Shown here: one piece after another, positions 38,101 through 52,547 of the stretch
How positions within the stretch are numbered: position 1 is the stretch's first letter
Layout: the number at the start of each line of letters is the position of its first letter
NCBI RefSeq assembly: GCF_051622035.1
Contig: NC_135365.1
Location: forward strand, 14,488,001-14,552,000
Reading direction: 5' to 3'
Length of the DNA: 64,000 bases
Origin: Arctopsyche grandis
Lineage: Eukaryota; Arthropoda; Insecta; Trichoptera; Hydropsychidae
Translations under genes and position numbers: made by a program
The notes under the pieces: model-generated
Databases searched by the model: none
Told to the model about the DNA's origin: nothing
The model's input: the letters and a program-made list of their open reading frames with translations, nothing else

Positions 38101-39784
38101 CAATTGGTTAATCGTGGTGAAGTCAAAAAATATATTTATTTTAAATAAGGTCTTATAACCAGTGCATTTTTTGTAATGTAACGTACTGAATCGGTGTTTC
38201 GGCACATTTAAAAAAAAAATATATAAGACAAATTATGTTTGATTTTGTATGCGAACCACTGCATAGGAAAAGCTGCTTTAAATTTAATTTAAATGATATT
38301 TGAATAAAATTTTCTTTAAAAAAAAAAAGCTCGACAAGAAGCGAGCTCCGGCACATTAAAAAAAAAACTCGACAAGAAGCGAGCTCCGGCACATAAAAAA
38401 AAACTGCTTACCATTATCAGTAGACTTGGCTTCGCGCTTCTAAAATAACAATAGACCCTTTCATTGCTGTACAAACTAAGAGCGCTAAAAAGTATGGTTG
38501 ACAATAGTGAATTATTTTTTGTGATCTTTGATTAGCGGAAAGTTTTAGGGACGCAACGTCGCGCTATAAATTTTATAAATTGTATTACTTTATAGATGTA
38601 TAAATGAATAAAAATAGTTAGTAACGTTATCTAGTAGTAGAAAATGAGCTAAGGGTTAAAACATTTTAAAATTTGTTCTAAATTAAAAAAAAAAAATTTT
38701 TTTTTTTAATTTTTAGTTTTTTCTTCGAATTGAAATAAACAATACATTTTTTTACTTCCAAGTTTTGGTTAAACTTTGTCATATATTTATCAATGTACGT
38801 TTTAATGTATAATACAATTTGTGTTCAAAACAAAATATGTATGTAAAAGTCACCGAAATTAAAACAAATGAGCGAAGTGAAATATAGAAAAGCCTTGTAA
38901 AAATTAGCAATATGGCAAAGTATGAAAACGATCGGATAAGAGGCAAATTGTCCTCTGAATTGTAATCGTAAGTGAAACGTAAAGGAGGTTTGTAAAAAGA
39001 AAAGAGAACAGTCTATCTTTGAAAAAAGATAAAGAGTTTCGTCGTAAAAGAGACATGTAGAAAGCCCTAGTAAGAATGGCGAGTGAAATTGGAACTAAAA
39101 CTTTAAACACCACCGTTATCAACAAAGACGTCTTGTGGGCGTTAAGAAGTAAGGCGGCACATTTTGAAGAGCGGCAAACCGAAGAAGAAATTATCAAAAT
39201 CAAACATAGAAAAGCCTTGTAAAAAGTATGAAGAAAACTGTAAATAATTTGCCATTCAGGAATCAATCTTCAACTGATATTATTAGAGGTAGGATAGTCA
39301 CAGTGCTATTCATTGTTCGGCAAACCTTTAACAATGCATTTACAACCTTTGAACAATACACGGCCCCCTCAGGCTTCGGTGACTAGATATTATAATACTT
39401 GAGATTAACAATTAACAGAAGATGCAATTGAATTAAAAACATCTGTTTTTTGACTTTTTTCGTTCGTATAAAACTTTTAGAAGGGACTTTGGCCCACTGA
39501 AAGTCGCCGATTACCAAGATTAAAAAAAAAATATGAAACATAAAAGAGGAACAAACAAATTTGAAAAACAGGCGCGCCAACGTGGTATCGGCGAACGTAC
39601 GACGTGTGTGGAGAGGCGGGGCGGGGGTGGAGTGAGGTGGGGTGGGGTGGGGTGGGGGGAGAGAAGAGACGAGGTGTGGAAAGAGATGTGGTGAGGCCGA
39701 GGGGAGGGGTGGGTGCAATTTACCGAACTCGGCGAGGCTGGCGGCCGCCACTGAAGCGCAATACGTTCGCACCGCCTCCGCCAT
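24995..39784 (-). CDS. Ucp4: Ucp4-type mitochondrial carrier, six coding exons
   Basis: Exons (minus) are 39724-39784, 26103-26176, 25828-26029, 25571-25747, 25283-25505 and 24995-25163. All have GT/AG borders and phases that sum to 906 nt, giving 301 residues. Three carrier signatures lie in order: [10 protein letters not shown] (about 24), [11 protein letters not shown] and [11 protein letters not shown], each starting a two-helix repeat. Diagnostic stretches such as [20 protein letters not shown] and [20 protein letters not shown] match UCP4/SLC25A27 rather than UCP1-3. It should act as an inner-membrane transporter linked to UCP function; the substrate is uncertain. The N-terminus [20 protein letters not shown] is about 17 residues shorter than the mammalian form. 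It joins by a phase-1 split Ala codon across a 13.5-kb intron. Exon 1 lies in the GC-rich promoter shared with drk. Exons 2-6 are near certain; exon 1 rests on phase and family fit. Confidence 0.9.
26845..27760. repeat. Repeat block with recurrent ACTTCCGGTT motif
   Basis: ACTTCCGGTT occurs near 26849, 27008, 27170 and 27302, with a variant near 27521, spaced about 130-220 bp apart and each followed by AT-rich text. The block ends with phrases common in insect repeats (TCTAGATCATGAAAACGTGA). It lies in Ucp4 intron 1. I cannot assign a class. Confidence 0.5.
28042..28215. mobile_element. hAT-like MITE
   Basis: Ends CAGTGGCATGCGGTGAAAT and, inverted, CAGTGGCGTGCGGTAAAAC are flanked by ATATATAT on both sides (28034-28041 and 28216-28223). 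That duplication is weak evidence because it is low-complexity. The interior contains TGTGCGCGCACAGGATACGG, shared with the foldback at 12828. Just left (27958-27996) lies an arm sequence of that foldback family. Confidence 0.72.
28285..28556 (-). repeat. Interspersed repeat shared with 61657-61910
   Basis: Read in reverse, ATTATAATGATGGAAACATC, CGATAACGAAATTCTCTCAC and CATGTGCCAATTTATATTTT match 61663-61735. The far end (ACTAGATTCCGCTACTGAAA) matches inverted text near 61863-61890. It is non-coding. Confidence 0.65.
29568..29711. mobile_element. hAT MITE of the TAGAGGT family, copy B
   Basis: Ends TAGAGGTCGGAATCTGAAGG and, inverted, TAGAGACCGGAATCTGAAGG are flanked by a perfect duplication GTGATGAA (29560-29567 and 29712-29719). 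The core AACCTTTAACAATGCATTTA is shared with the 102-bp copies; the second half folds back on the first. Confidence 0.85.
29935..30717. mobile_element. hAT-like element, copy 2
   Basis: The right end is CGACTCCACAGCCCTA, the inverted hAT-type terminus of the element at 5666. The left terminal repeat is decayed (AAACCGACTCCGACTCCTTT near 29977). Internal CGATGGTGAAAATAATCGTA matches copy 1. A further relative lies near 38865-39000 in inverted order. Confidence 0.65.
30896..31016. mobile_element. hAT MITE of the TAGAGGT family, copy C
   Basis: Ends TAAAGGCCGGACCCTGAGGG and, inverted, TAGAGGTAGGACCGGAAGCG are flanked by GTTATCAG/GTTATTAG (7/8 match, 30888-30895 and 31017-31024). The interior shares the GTTTGCCGAACCTTTTT core. 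Confidence 0.8.
32079..32249. repeat. 171-bp palindrome with (TA)n centre
   Basis: AGCATACATTTGTACTATAC and TGGGAGGCTGCAGCCC at the left are mirrored exactly or nearly so at the right end. The centre is a TA microsatellite. It is either a MITE or a very long-armed cruciform-prone palindrome; the target duplication is not separable because the symmetry extends to the edges. Confidence 0.75.
32270..33025. mobile_element. Non-autonomous hAT element, copy 2, with nested MITE
   Basis: The body matches 19447-20054 (TCGGCCGCCTGTATGC, AACGTTTAGTTCTAAACAGG, CACATCTAGGACATTGTTCT). The right end is GTAAGCGCGGCCCTG; the left terminus is altered. It is interrupted by the MITE at 32704-32855. Confidence 0.75.
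32704..32855. mobile_element. hAT MITE of the TAGAGGT family, copy D
   Basis: Perfectly inverted ends TAGAGGTAGGACCGGAAG are flanked by ATTACAAG/CTTACAAG (7/8; 32696-32703 and 32856-32863). It differs internally from the 102-bp copies and resembles 34252-34560 (TTTCCAG, GGGCGTTTTGGG). It is inserted into the hAT copy at 32270. Confidence 0.82.
34135..34236 (+). mobile_element. 102-bp hAT MITE, copy E
   Basis: Flanked by perfect ATGATAAC duplications (34127-34134 and 34237-34244). It is almost identical to 19251-19352 and 39284-39385, including the TTTAACAATGCATTTACAAC core. Confidence 0.9.
34252..34560. mobile_element. Possible larger relative of the TAGAGGT MITE family
   Basis: It begins TAAGGATAGGTGGTCGG and ends CCGCCGAAGACTA, with imperfect flanks CTTGTCAG/GTTATCAG (6/8). 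Interior words (CTAGCTTT, CCTGGAAAATAG, CAAAACGCCCTCTT) echo copy D in inverse order. The boundary assignment is tentative. Confidence 0.4.
35067..35147. repeat. (TA)n microsatellite
   Basis: About 80 bp of TA dinucleotides in Ucp4 intron 1, flanked by ATGTATA on the left and TGTGTTTGAGG on the right. Confidence 0.95.
35455..35700 (+). repeat. Interspersed repeat shared with 10060-10195
   Basis: It starts ACTAGTGTTTTTACCCGGCT and TCGCTCGGCATTTGTAATAT, followed by tandem TTTTATTTTATTTAAATTT text. It is an old copy of a repeat also seen inverted next to the piggyBac-like element. Confidence 0.55.
35940..36115 (+). repeat. Interspersed repeat shared with 15665-15910
   Basis: The CTGGAGTGTTTTTGGTGATA and CTTGTCGAAATAATAATATC words appear in the same order as in the other copy. 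Confidence 0.6.
36165..36700. mobile_element. Non-autonomous piggyBac-like element
   Basis: Left end CCCTTTGAGTTCTGACGTC and right end, inverted, CCCTTTGAATGCTGACCAAC. TTAA follows the right end (36701-36704); the left site is TTTA, a one-base decay. 536 bp, without a transposase frame. Ends differ from those of the element at 10214, so this is a separate family. Confidence 0.72.
37547..38655. mobile_element. Possible piggyBac-like relic
   Basis: TTAA precedes CCTTTGAACG at the left and follows AGGG at the right (inverted CCCTTAGCTC). A GGGGTC/GACCCC subterminal hairpin lies at 37584-37605. The match between ends is short, so the bounds are uncertain. Confidence 0.3.
38320..38404. repeat. 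38-bp tandem duplication
   Basis: TCGACAAGAAGCGAGCTCCG followed by GCACAT and an A run occurs at 38331 and again at 38369. A weaker CGGCACATTTAAAAAA unit lies at 38199. Confidence 0.85.
39284..39385 (+). mobile_element. 102-bp hAT MITE, copy F
   Basis: Flanked by perfect GATATTAT duplications (39276-39283 and 39386-39393). It is near-identical to copies A and E. It lies 340 bp from the first exon of Ucp4, in its first intron. Confidence 0.9.
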
Positions 39785-40151
39785 CCCGAGAGTCCCCTAG
39801 CCGCTCGCCGTTAGCCACTCGCCACCCGCCGCACCGCTCCCCTCCTCCTCGCATACGTCTGCGTGTACGAGTCGCGCCCCGCACCCCGCACCCCGCGCCC
39901 CCTCTCGCACGTCTTCACCGCACGCGCGCCGCTTCAGTTGGCAGCCGTGCGCCGAGCCGGCTCTGCTCGCGACTGTGGAGCGCAGACGGAGACTGCGAGT
40001 GCGATTCGTTGGTCCTTCTCGAGGTGTCCTGGGCGTGTGTAGCCCCGAACTCGCGAAGAGTTCGCAGTGCGAGTAGAGTGGAGTGGAGTGGAGTGGAGTG
40101 TCGAGTGTCGAGTGTAGAGTGTAGAGTGTCGGTCGGGTGGCGCCTGCCGAC
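39785..40151. promoter_or_regulatory. Bidirectional promoter between Ucp4 and drk
   Basis: The start codons of Ucp4 (39784, minus) and drk (40152, plus) lie only 367 bp apart, head to head, inside a GC-rich CpG island. No clear TATA box is present. The drk side carries (GAGTG)n repeats at 40074-40130, probably in the 5' UTR. Shared control is inferred from geometry. Confidence 0.75.
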
Positions 40152-45035
<4,884 letters not shown>

Positions 45036-46091
45036 TATAACCTGTCGCCGCCCAATTCTTTCATACAAGCTTTCGAGACATGAGCTTTTCCCTTACTGTA
45101 TAGCCGTTTTTTACAATGTTTATCTCTTTCAAGTGTTTACTTTTAATTACTTTCAAGAAGTGTAAAACAAATATTCAACGTTTGCAAGGTGTTACGAACA
45201 ATTGCCTACATGTCATTAATGCAGTTTGTACTTGAACTATTTTGTATTACCTATATAATTTCAGATAAAATAAGAGTGATTTTTTTTCACAAATTATATA
45301 CATATTATTTAAGTCATTATTTTCTTTTTTATTTTAATATTGTCAGTAATTGAAATACGACTGGTATTATGCATAGTAAAAACTATTTTGTGAGCTAATT
45401 TAGTTTTGTTATAGTATTGTGGAACATTCATATAAGGTCTTATCCAAAATATAATATTGTCAGAAATATGTGTATTGGTGCTTTTCATAGATAAGCAAAT
45501 TTTTATTCGCAATTGCCATTTGTAAATATGATCATGGATATAAGAAAAAAATTGCTTTTGTACTAATATTTTTTCATTATTGTATTTGTAAGAAAACTTA
45601 CATTTGTTTCTTTTCAAAAAAAAAAACCCCACTAATTATCGAAAGGAATTGGAATTGGCTTGACTGTAACTACTGTTATCATTTCAGTCACTTTAACGTA
45701 TTTTTTAAGTTTATGTGTAATAGAATTATTATTTCTTATTTGTTCCACAACAATATTCAATTTAATAGTTACTTATTCGAAATGAAGTTAAGTATCTTAA
45801 ATAATTCATAACAAGCTCATTGTGTGTGTTTTGATAATTTTCTGTAATCTTTATAGGAAATAATTGGTACATTGAATTGCGATAGAAAATTATGGGTGGC
45901 TCCATTTTAGCAAGTTTTTATTAGACTATTACATATGAAGTGTAAATTTTAATGCCAAAGCACATGAATTTTGTATTATTATGTCATATGGTTGCCTTTT
46001 TTAAAATCCCTTATTTTGACAAACTTAAAAACACCAATAACGAACGAATTTATTCATTAACGATATATTTCAAGCTGACCAGACAATTTGT

Positions 46092-46161
<70 letters not shown>

Positions 46162-46583
46162 AATATGAGGTGCCAGATCAATTTCATGTGTTAATATTGG
46201 TTATTGTATTTTTATATTTATAACTTGTGATATTTCGCGGATATTTAACATATAAAATTTGGTTAATATTATGTAGTAAAATAGCCAAAACGAACATCTG
46301 AAAACCATTCTTCTATTTCATTATATTTTACATGCAATTTAATTTTCAATCATAATATTATAGATCTAAGTTAATTTTAAAATTGCGAATGTAATAATCT
46401 GTGTATTAAAATATACCTTATATGTTATACTAGTAAACGTTTTATTTAGCATATCCAAGTATTATATATAACAGTACTCTGCAATTAGTGCTAATTGTTC
46501 TGAAATATGTATACCTCAGCATTTCTATATATAATTATTCGATTTTATATAAATTATTTAGTAAAATTATTTTCATCTAGTGG

Positions 46584-46613
46584 GGCGAGTTCCTTCTTGG
46601 CAAGGAACTCGCC
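46584..46613 (+). other. 12-bp perfect hairpin
   Basis: GGCGAGTTCCTT pairs fully with AAGGAACTCGCC around loop CTTGGC. It is strikingly GC-rich for this region and may be an RNA element in the drk 3' UTR. Confidence 0.6.
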
Positions 46614-47006
46614 TAATATTATATTTCTTATGATAAAGGATACAGTAATATGATAGTCTGCAGGGTACTGATATATTTACATACAATAGAGGGCAGCCCA
46701 TTAGGCATTGTGTATATTATTGATATAACTTCCTATTTAGGTTATAAGAAAATGCTTTGTCGATGATTTGAATATGGAAGTGTATGAAATGATGATCGAA
46801 ATTCATTTTATAAATGACAGGTGAATATTTACACAATTGAGAGTATATTATGTAAACTTGAGTAAAATATCAACATTATATTACAAATGTAACGGACATC
46901 GAAAAAGTTTCACAGTAAAGTTATTTATCATTTTGGTACATTGGTGTTCATTTGTGTTTTGTCACTGTTGTAAATACTAATTTTGGATGTTATTGAATGT
47001 TTTAAG

Positions 47007-47039
47007 TGAGACGGGCGAGTAGAGTGCTCGCTCGTCTCA
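47007..47039 (+). other. 13-bp hairpin
   Basis: TGAGACGGGCGAG pairs with CTCGCTCGTCTCA (one G-U) around loop TAGAGTG. It shares the GGCGAG core with the hairpin 400 bp upstream. Confidence 0.6.
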
Positions 47040-47147
47040 TGTGCTCGATGCCATTAACCAATTTTCTGTTTAATACCACTTAGATTTTAAGTAAGTTACC
47101 TTTCTCCACAAAAGTGCGACGATGTGAGCTTTGTTCTTTCATTTATT

Positions 47148-47213
<66 letters not shown>

Positions 47214-47708
47214 TGGTAATTTCTTGAATGAGTGCTCAGCGACTCAGTACCATGCACATATTGTATATGAACTGACGTTTCTGATACATTTTAACTTTTT
47301 TACGTTTATATCTGTGGAGGAGGTAGTACCCACTGGAGTGTGCAACAAGCGCGAGCGGTTGCCGGCCTGCTTTAAATAGTTTGTGCCTTTAGTGTATATT
47401 TCATTTTTAATATATTTATACTTTTGATGATGCTTCAAATGAATCTGCCGCTTGCCTTTGTTTTACGATTTGGTGGAAAATTATATTATGGAAATGAAAA
47501 AAAATAGTGAAATATATATATTTTACTTAATTATAAGTTGAGAATGTATAATGTATAGTATCTTCTTTTTTACTAATAAATAAATATGTATCTATATATT
47601 TATTATTGTTTTATTTGTTTATAGTCACACGTTATTCCTACACATACATCAAATCTTTAAAATTGACAATATGTATGTATTTGTGATACTTTGTTATGTA
47701 CCAGATAT

Positions 47709-48000
47709 GGTAAACGGTCTACTAGTCAAATGTGAACCGGTCGCTCTAGATCGGTCACATGTATTCACCCGTCACCCTAAAACTGGTCACACCCGAAAAT
47801 TGGTCACGAAAAAACTGGTCACATCCAAAAATTCGACCAGTTTTTAATTTTTGGGTGTGACCAGTTTTTTCGTGAGCAATTTTCGGGTGTGGCCAGTTTT
47901 CTCATGACCAGTTTTAGTGTGACGGGTGACCACGTGTGACCGATCTAGAGCGACCGGTTGTCCTGTGACCGGTTCACATTTGACTAGTAATCACCGAACC
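47709..48000. mobile_element. Mutator-like foldback MITE with 9-bp duplication
   Basis: Nearly the whole 292 bp folds on itself, built from variants of ACTGGTCACACCCGAAAA. Arms contain ACTAGTCAAATGTGAACCGG at both ends. Tips differ: GGTAAACGGTCT on the left, inverted GGTTCGGTGATT on the right. Flanks are a perfect 9-bp ACCAGATAT (47700-47708 and 48001-48009), as for Mutator-like elements. Confidence 0.82.
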
Positions 48001-48009
48001 ACCAGATAT

Positions 48010-49745
48010 ACATATGTCATCATCATCATCATTTACAGCCATTCGCCATCCACTGCTGGATGAAGGCCTCTCCAACACGCTTCCACTCGTCTCTGTTTTG
48101 CGCAACACTCATCCATCTCATTCCGCACATTTTCCTAATTTCGTTCACCCATCTTCCTTGCGGTCTTCCTTTTACTCTTTTGCCTTCTCTCGGGTACCAT
48201 TCAAGCACTTCTTTTGTCCACCTTTCGTCCATCCTCCTAGCTACGTGACCCGCCCACTGCCACTTCAATCTCTTCACCCTATCCACTATGTCCACTACCC
48301 TTGTCATATTTCTCACCCACGTGTTCCGCTTCCTGTCTTTCCTCGTTATGCCAAGCATACAGCGTTCCATACTTCTTTGAGTGCATTGGATTTTATTTTG
48401 CATCTTGGCGTTCAGTGTCCAAGTTTCACATCCATACGTCATCACTGGCAAAACGCATTGATCAAAGATCCTTTTCTTCAGGCAGAGTGGCATTTTTGAT
48501 TTAAAAACAGCATTCATCCGTCCAAATGCACTCCACCCTAATTTCATACGTCTCTTTATCTCTTCATTTTTACTACCAGACATGTCAATTATTTGACCTA
48601 AATATAAATAATTATTTACTACTTCTACTGGTTTATCATCTAAGGGGATGCTATCAGGCATGCAATAGCTATTGAACATTAGTTTAGTCTTATCTACGTT
48701 AATTTTTAATCCTACTTTTCTACTTTCCCTGTCCAGCTGTGTTAGTCTGATAAGTAGGTCAGCTGAATCACGAGCTACTAAAACTATATCGTCTGCGAAC
48801 CGAAGGTGACTCAAAAAGCGACCATTGATGCTTACTCCGGCTGTATCCCAATCCAATTTCCTGAAAACTCCCTCAAGCACCGCATTGAATAACTTGGGCG
48901 AGATTGTATCTCCTTGTCTTACTCCTTTTCCTATGCTAAATCTATCTGTACCTGAAAAAATTTTAACCGAAGCTGTGGCATTCTTATATATTGCAGCTAA
49001 CAGTCCCACATAGGGTTCCGGCACTCCCTGTGTTTTTAGAGCGTTAAGTACTGCATTATGACTAACTGTATCGAAGGCTTTCTCATAATCGACGAAACCT
49101 AGGCACAATGGCCGTTGATATTCGTTGGCGCGCTCGATTAGTTCGCCAACTACTTGGAGGTGGTCCATTGTGCTGAAATTTGCCCTAAACCCTGCCTGCT
49201 CTATAGGTTGGTTCTCGTCGAGGATATTCTTCAGCCTTTCTGTAATAACCTTCGTGAAGAGCTTGTAGACCGCTGAAAGTAGACTAATGGGTCGGTAGTT
49301 CTTGATATCGCTTTTGTCGCCTTTTTTGTGTATTAAAATGATAGTTGCGTTATTCCATCCTTCTGGTATAGCTTGGTTCTGGATGCATTTGCTGAAAAGC
49401 CTAGCTAAGATATTAATTAGGGGGGGGCCGCCACATTTTAGTAAGTCAATGGGAATATTATCTTCCCCTGGGGTTTTACCGTTCTTTGCAGTTTTTAGCG
49501 CGGCCTCTACTTCGCTAGGCAATACTGCAGGAACCCTTTGGCCGTGTGTCGATTCCAGAGCGGGGAATTGGCCGTTGTCGTTCTCGTATAGTTTTGCATA
49601 GAACGTGTAAACTCTGTCTATGATTTCTTCTCTATTCCTAATTATTACTCCGCTCTCTGATCCGATTGCGATCATTTGGTTTTTGCCTAAGAAAAGATCC
49701 TGTTTGCACTTTTTCAGGCTACGGTTATTCTTATATGTATGTACA
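48010..49745 (-). mobile_element. RTE-clade LINE, 5' truncated
   Basis: It ends (3' on the minus strand) in TAAATGATGATGATGATGAC, the short tandem tail typical of RTE elements, next to the Mutator-like MITE. The endonuclease region is missing at the 5' side, where the element breaks into TATGTATGTACATAC text. The target duplication is obscured by this simple sequence. Confidence 0.88.
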
Positions 49746-49750
49746 TACAT
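48029..49750 (-). CDS. RTE reverse transcriptase, N-terminally truncated
   Basis: 573 codons are open without a stop or frameshift. Reverse transcriptase blocks appear in order: NYRPISLLSAVYKLFTKVI (about 151-169), GFVDYEKAFDTVSH (about 218-231, first catalytic Asp), GVRQGDTISPKLFNAVLE (about 276-293), HLRFADDIVLVARDS (about 315-329, catalytic DD), KINVDKTKLMFN, then the C-terminal WAGHVARRMDERW/GRPQGRW region of RTE/BovB-like elements. The protein lacks the apurinic endonuclease domain, so this copy cannot retrotranspose alone. The unbroken frame suggests recent insertion. The first residues are likely flanking sequence. Confidence 0.92.
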   Translation of the reverse strand: MYVHTYKNNRSLKKCKQDLFLGKNQMIAIGSESGVIIRNREEIIDRVYTFYAKLYENDNGQFPALESTHGQRVPAVLPSEVEAALKTAKNGKTPGEDNIPIDLLKCGGPPLINILARLFSKCIQNQAIPEGWNNATIILIHKKGDKSDIKNYRPISLLSAVYKLFTKVITERLKNILDENQPIEQAGFRANFSTMDHLQVVGELIERANEYQRPLCLGFVDYEKAFDTVSHNAVLNALKTQGVPEPYVGLLAAIYKNATASVKIFSGTDRFSIGKGVRQGDTISPKLFNAVLEGVFRKLDWDTAGVSINGRFLSHLRFADDIVLVARDSADLLIRLTQLDRESRKVGLKINVDKTKLMFNSYCMPDSIPLDDKPVEVVNNYLYLGQIIDMSGSKNEEIKRRMKLGWSAFGRMNAVFKSKMPLCLKKRIFDQCVLPVMTYGCETWTLNAKMQNKIQCTQRSMERCMLGITRKDRKRNTWVRNMTRVVDIVDRVKRLKWQWAGHVARRMDERWTKEVLEWYPREGKRVKGRPQGRWVNEIRKMCGMRWMSVAQNRDEWKRVGEAFIQQWMANGCK

Positions 49751-49756
49751 ATATTA

Positions 49757-50014
49757 GGTTTGGTGATTACATCCCAAATGTAAATCGTTACAAGGATCAC
49801 CGCCGCTACGAAAATCGCTCGCGTGGCTCTCCTGTCGCACGAAAATTGTCAATCACAAATCACAAATCTCGTAAAAATAAAAAAAGCAGTTGCTGAGCAA
49901 TATTTGGGCATTTTCCTGTATGGCAATTTTCGTGTGATAGGAGAGCCGCGTGAGCGATTTTTGTAGCGGCGGTTATCCTGGTAGCGATTCAAATTTGGGA
50001 TGTAACCCGTTTAT
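49757..50014. mobile_element. Second Mutator-like foldback MITE
   Basis: Tip GGTTTGGTGATTACATCCCA at the left and, inverted, ATAAACGGGTTACATCCCA at the right are followed by arms with AATCGCTAC and a GAGAGCC-containing stretch. A 9-bp duplication CATATATTA flanks it (49748-49756 and 50015-50023). The tips resemble those of 47709-48000 although the interior is unrelated. Confidence 0.78.
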
Positions 50015-50023
50015 CATATATTA

Positions 50024-52110
50024 AGTAAGTATGTTTGTAAGGAATTTTCATGTTTTCAATATGAGGACTTTTACCACTCAATATTGATTATATGGAGTTA
50101 TTTATTATTTGAGCTGAGCAATTAAATCATCCTCGTTGTGTATTTGATTACATATTTACATGTACTTGGTGTTATCTGAGATAAAATTATTTGATGGTGA
50201 TTATAATGTTTAAATTGATAATATAAATTTAACAAGCTTTTTATTATTTTGGATATGGGTGACGTTGGGGTGTCTGCTTGTGTTTACTACATATTTGTTT
50301 TATTTTATTTTCAATTGTGTCAGTGATATTACAGAATTGCCCCAATTCGTTACTATGGCTAAGCAAAAAAAGGATCAACAATGAATATGGATGCAAAAAT
50401 AAAGAGAAGATAAAATATGAAACAAATAAATCAATATATAATAACAAATATCCGTCAACCAGATCAGCATATTTAAGGTTAAACAAATCCAAGTTAGAAA
50501 TCTGGTTGAGTAGCTTATTGCCCCTTGCGACAGATAATAAAGAGGATTAGAGGATTTTAAAATGCATTTATTGAATGTACGTAAGTGTTAAAATAAACTA
50601 AACTTCTTAATTTCTCAATAATATTATTGAGTAATTAAGCAATAGAAGACATTACTCAATAATAATATTGAAACAGTATGAAGTGAGTATAAAAATTCTA
50701 TATCCTTTTTTCTGAGAATTTCATCATCATAATAAATTTGAACTATTCCTGCATTAAAAATGTATAATGAAATAAAATAAGCATGTAATTTGTTGTACAG
50801 GTATATAATCTTTGCTTATTTGGGAAATATATTGAAATCTATTTGGGTAAACTTTTCAAAAAAAAAACCCGTGGTTATCTTGTACGAATTTCAATAACAT
50901 TTACACTTTTTCAATTCATGAATAATACCGTAATTATTATAATTATAGCGCGGCGCGACCGTGCTATTTTCTAGGAAAAAGAGCAAACTACAAAGCTATA
51001 GAGCAAAAAAAGGTTGGCCATTGAAAATGACAATGTTTAGCACGTTCGCGCCTATTTCTAGTTATAATTAGACATCGGCAAGAGCTCGGGGCATCATTGT
51101 CCATTTCTTTGAAAAAGTATATTTTTTTATAAGCTTTTTTGCTCTCTTGCTTTGAACACTTAAAGAAACGGTCTACTGTTTTTTTTTTCAACTGCCCTGA
51201 TGAGAAACCTATCTCTAACTATAATATACACGATATGAATCTGTTTTTAAAATGTAAGCATCGTGTATTAGTAGAGTTGCTGTAGAGGTTAGTTTGTTAT
51301 TTGAATCTTGATAAAAAACTCAGTAATTAATTTTTTACATTAAAAAAAGGATTTCACGTGGTTAGTCAAAAATGTTTGAATGTACACACATATGTACCTA
51401 CATGTATGGATGATTGACAATTTTAAATTTATATCCTAAAAAAGGGTTTGCTGATTTGACACAAAGTTATCTTGTACACGTCATTAAAATATCGATCACC
51501 GAAAATCTGACACCTAAAAATTCCATCCACCACCGAACCTTACCACGCGAACCATCTTACTAACGAGAACTCGAGTGCCAGATATTTCGTACTCGCAATT
51601 TTTGTGGTAACGATGTGTGCGAAATATTCCATTTACCCCTAATAAGAAGACAGTTAACTTACAATTGTAGTTTTTACTATTTTTCATAGACGAGTTTGTA
51701 TCTTTAGAGTGAATTATTTTATAATCAGTAATTTTATGTTGCGTTTTTTATGCAAAAATGATTCAAAAAGTATGCAAATTATAAACACAAAATAAAATTT
51801 CAAGAACAAAACAAACTAGAGATATGAAATATTATTTTGCAAATCATAGCCGTGAAATGTTGTGTTTTGGTCAAATACCGTTTCATTGGTACCAGTGAAT
51901 GCCGGTCTCGTTCATTTGAGTCCTGCTCCCAGTGGCATTTATACGCGTGAGTATAATCTGATTATTGAACAGCCATCTCGCAGTCATGAGGCCATTCTAC
52001 CTCACTTACCGGTCCCACACATCTTCTGGAATCCCATCTCGTCAATCTAATCGCATTTATTTGCGCGGTTTTACCGCTAAAACGCTTTGTACACATTTAA
52101 AACCAACATA
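50024..52110. other. Intergenic region before RpSA
   Basis: Mostly AT-rich. Near 50945-51050 GCGCGGCGCGACCGTGCTAT and its partial inverse suggest another foldback relic related to 34252-34560. GC-richer sequence at about 51860-52100 is probably RpSA proximal promoter; the frame crossing it is not a recognisable protein. Confidence 0.5.
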
Positions 52111-52122
52111 ACCTCTTTCGGC
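52107..52122 (+). promoter_or_regulatory. TCT-type initiator of the ribosomal protein gene
   Basis: ACCTCTTTCGGCC is a polypyrimidine TCT initiator as used by animal ribosomal protein promoters. It lies about 430 bp upstream of the RpSA ATG. A CAG acceptor at 52515-52517 precedes the coding exon, implying a 5' UTR intron whose donor I cannot place confidently. Confidence 0.5.
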
Positions 52123-52547
52123 CCCACACGTTATTTTACCATCTGGGTCGTCGTTATTGGAATCAAGTCCGTAATTGCACCGGAAATTAATTTGGAATAT
52201 GTTTGGAAATCCTCAAATGCTACGATCACACGTGGCAATTGATATGTCACATGGTGATGTGACATGTGGAGTTTCTTATCACTATCCTCGTGTCGTAAAA
52301 ATGTGGGTTTATTGAAGATATATTTTGAAACTAAACTAACCTAATCTTTTATTTGCTTTTGATATTTGTTAATGAATTATGACTTGTAATGATTTGCTAT
52401 GAAGACAGCGAATATATGATTTTTGACAGTTTTGTGCCACCTGTTGGCGAAATTACAAACTAGCCTAGTATTTTTTTTTAATTAAGTTTATTTATTTTTA
52501 TTTCTTTGCAATTTCAGGTTACATCGTAACTTATTGTTAACGCAACA

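Larger units (their letters stand above)
45036..47699 (+). other. drk downstream region, probably long 3' UTR
   Basis: No further coding exons are seen. It is AT-rich with (TA)n tracts at 46096-46159 and 47150-47209, two GC-rich hairpins (46584-46613 and 47007-47039), and AATAAATAAAT near 47576 as a possible polyadenylation signal. How far the transcript extends cannot be read from sequence. Confidence 0.5.

Noticed and set aside
48014..48499. Plus-strand frame of 161 codons across the RTE 3' region
   Set aside because: It is the antisense shadow of the reverse transcriptase frame; its sequence shows no protein features.
51862..52050. 62-codon frame upstream of RpSA
   Set aside because: No splice context or recognisable protein; the GC-richer base composition fits a promoter.
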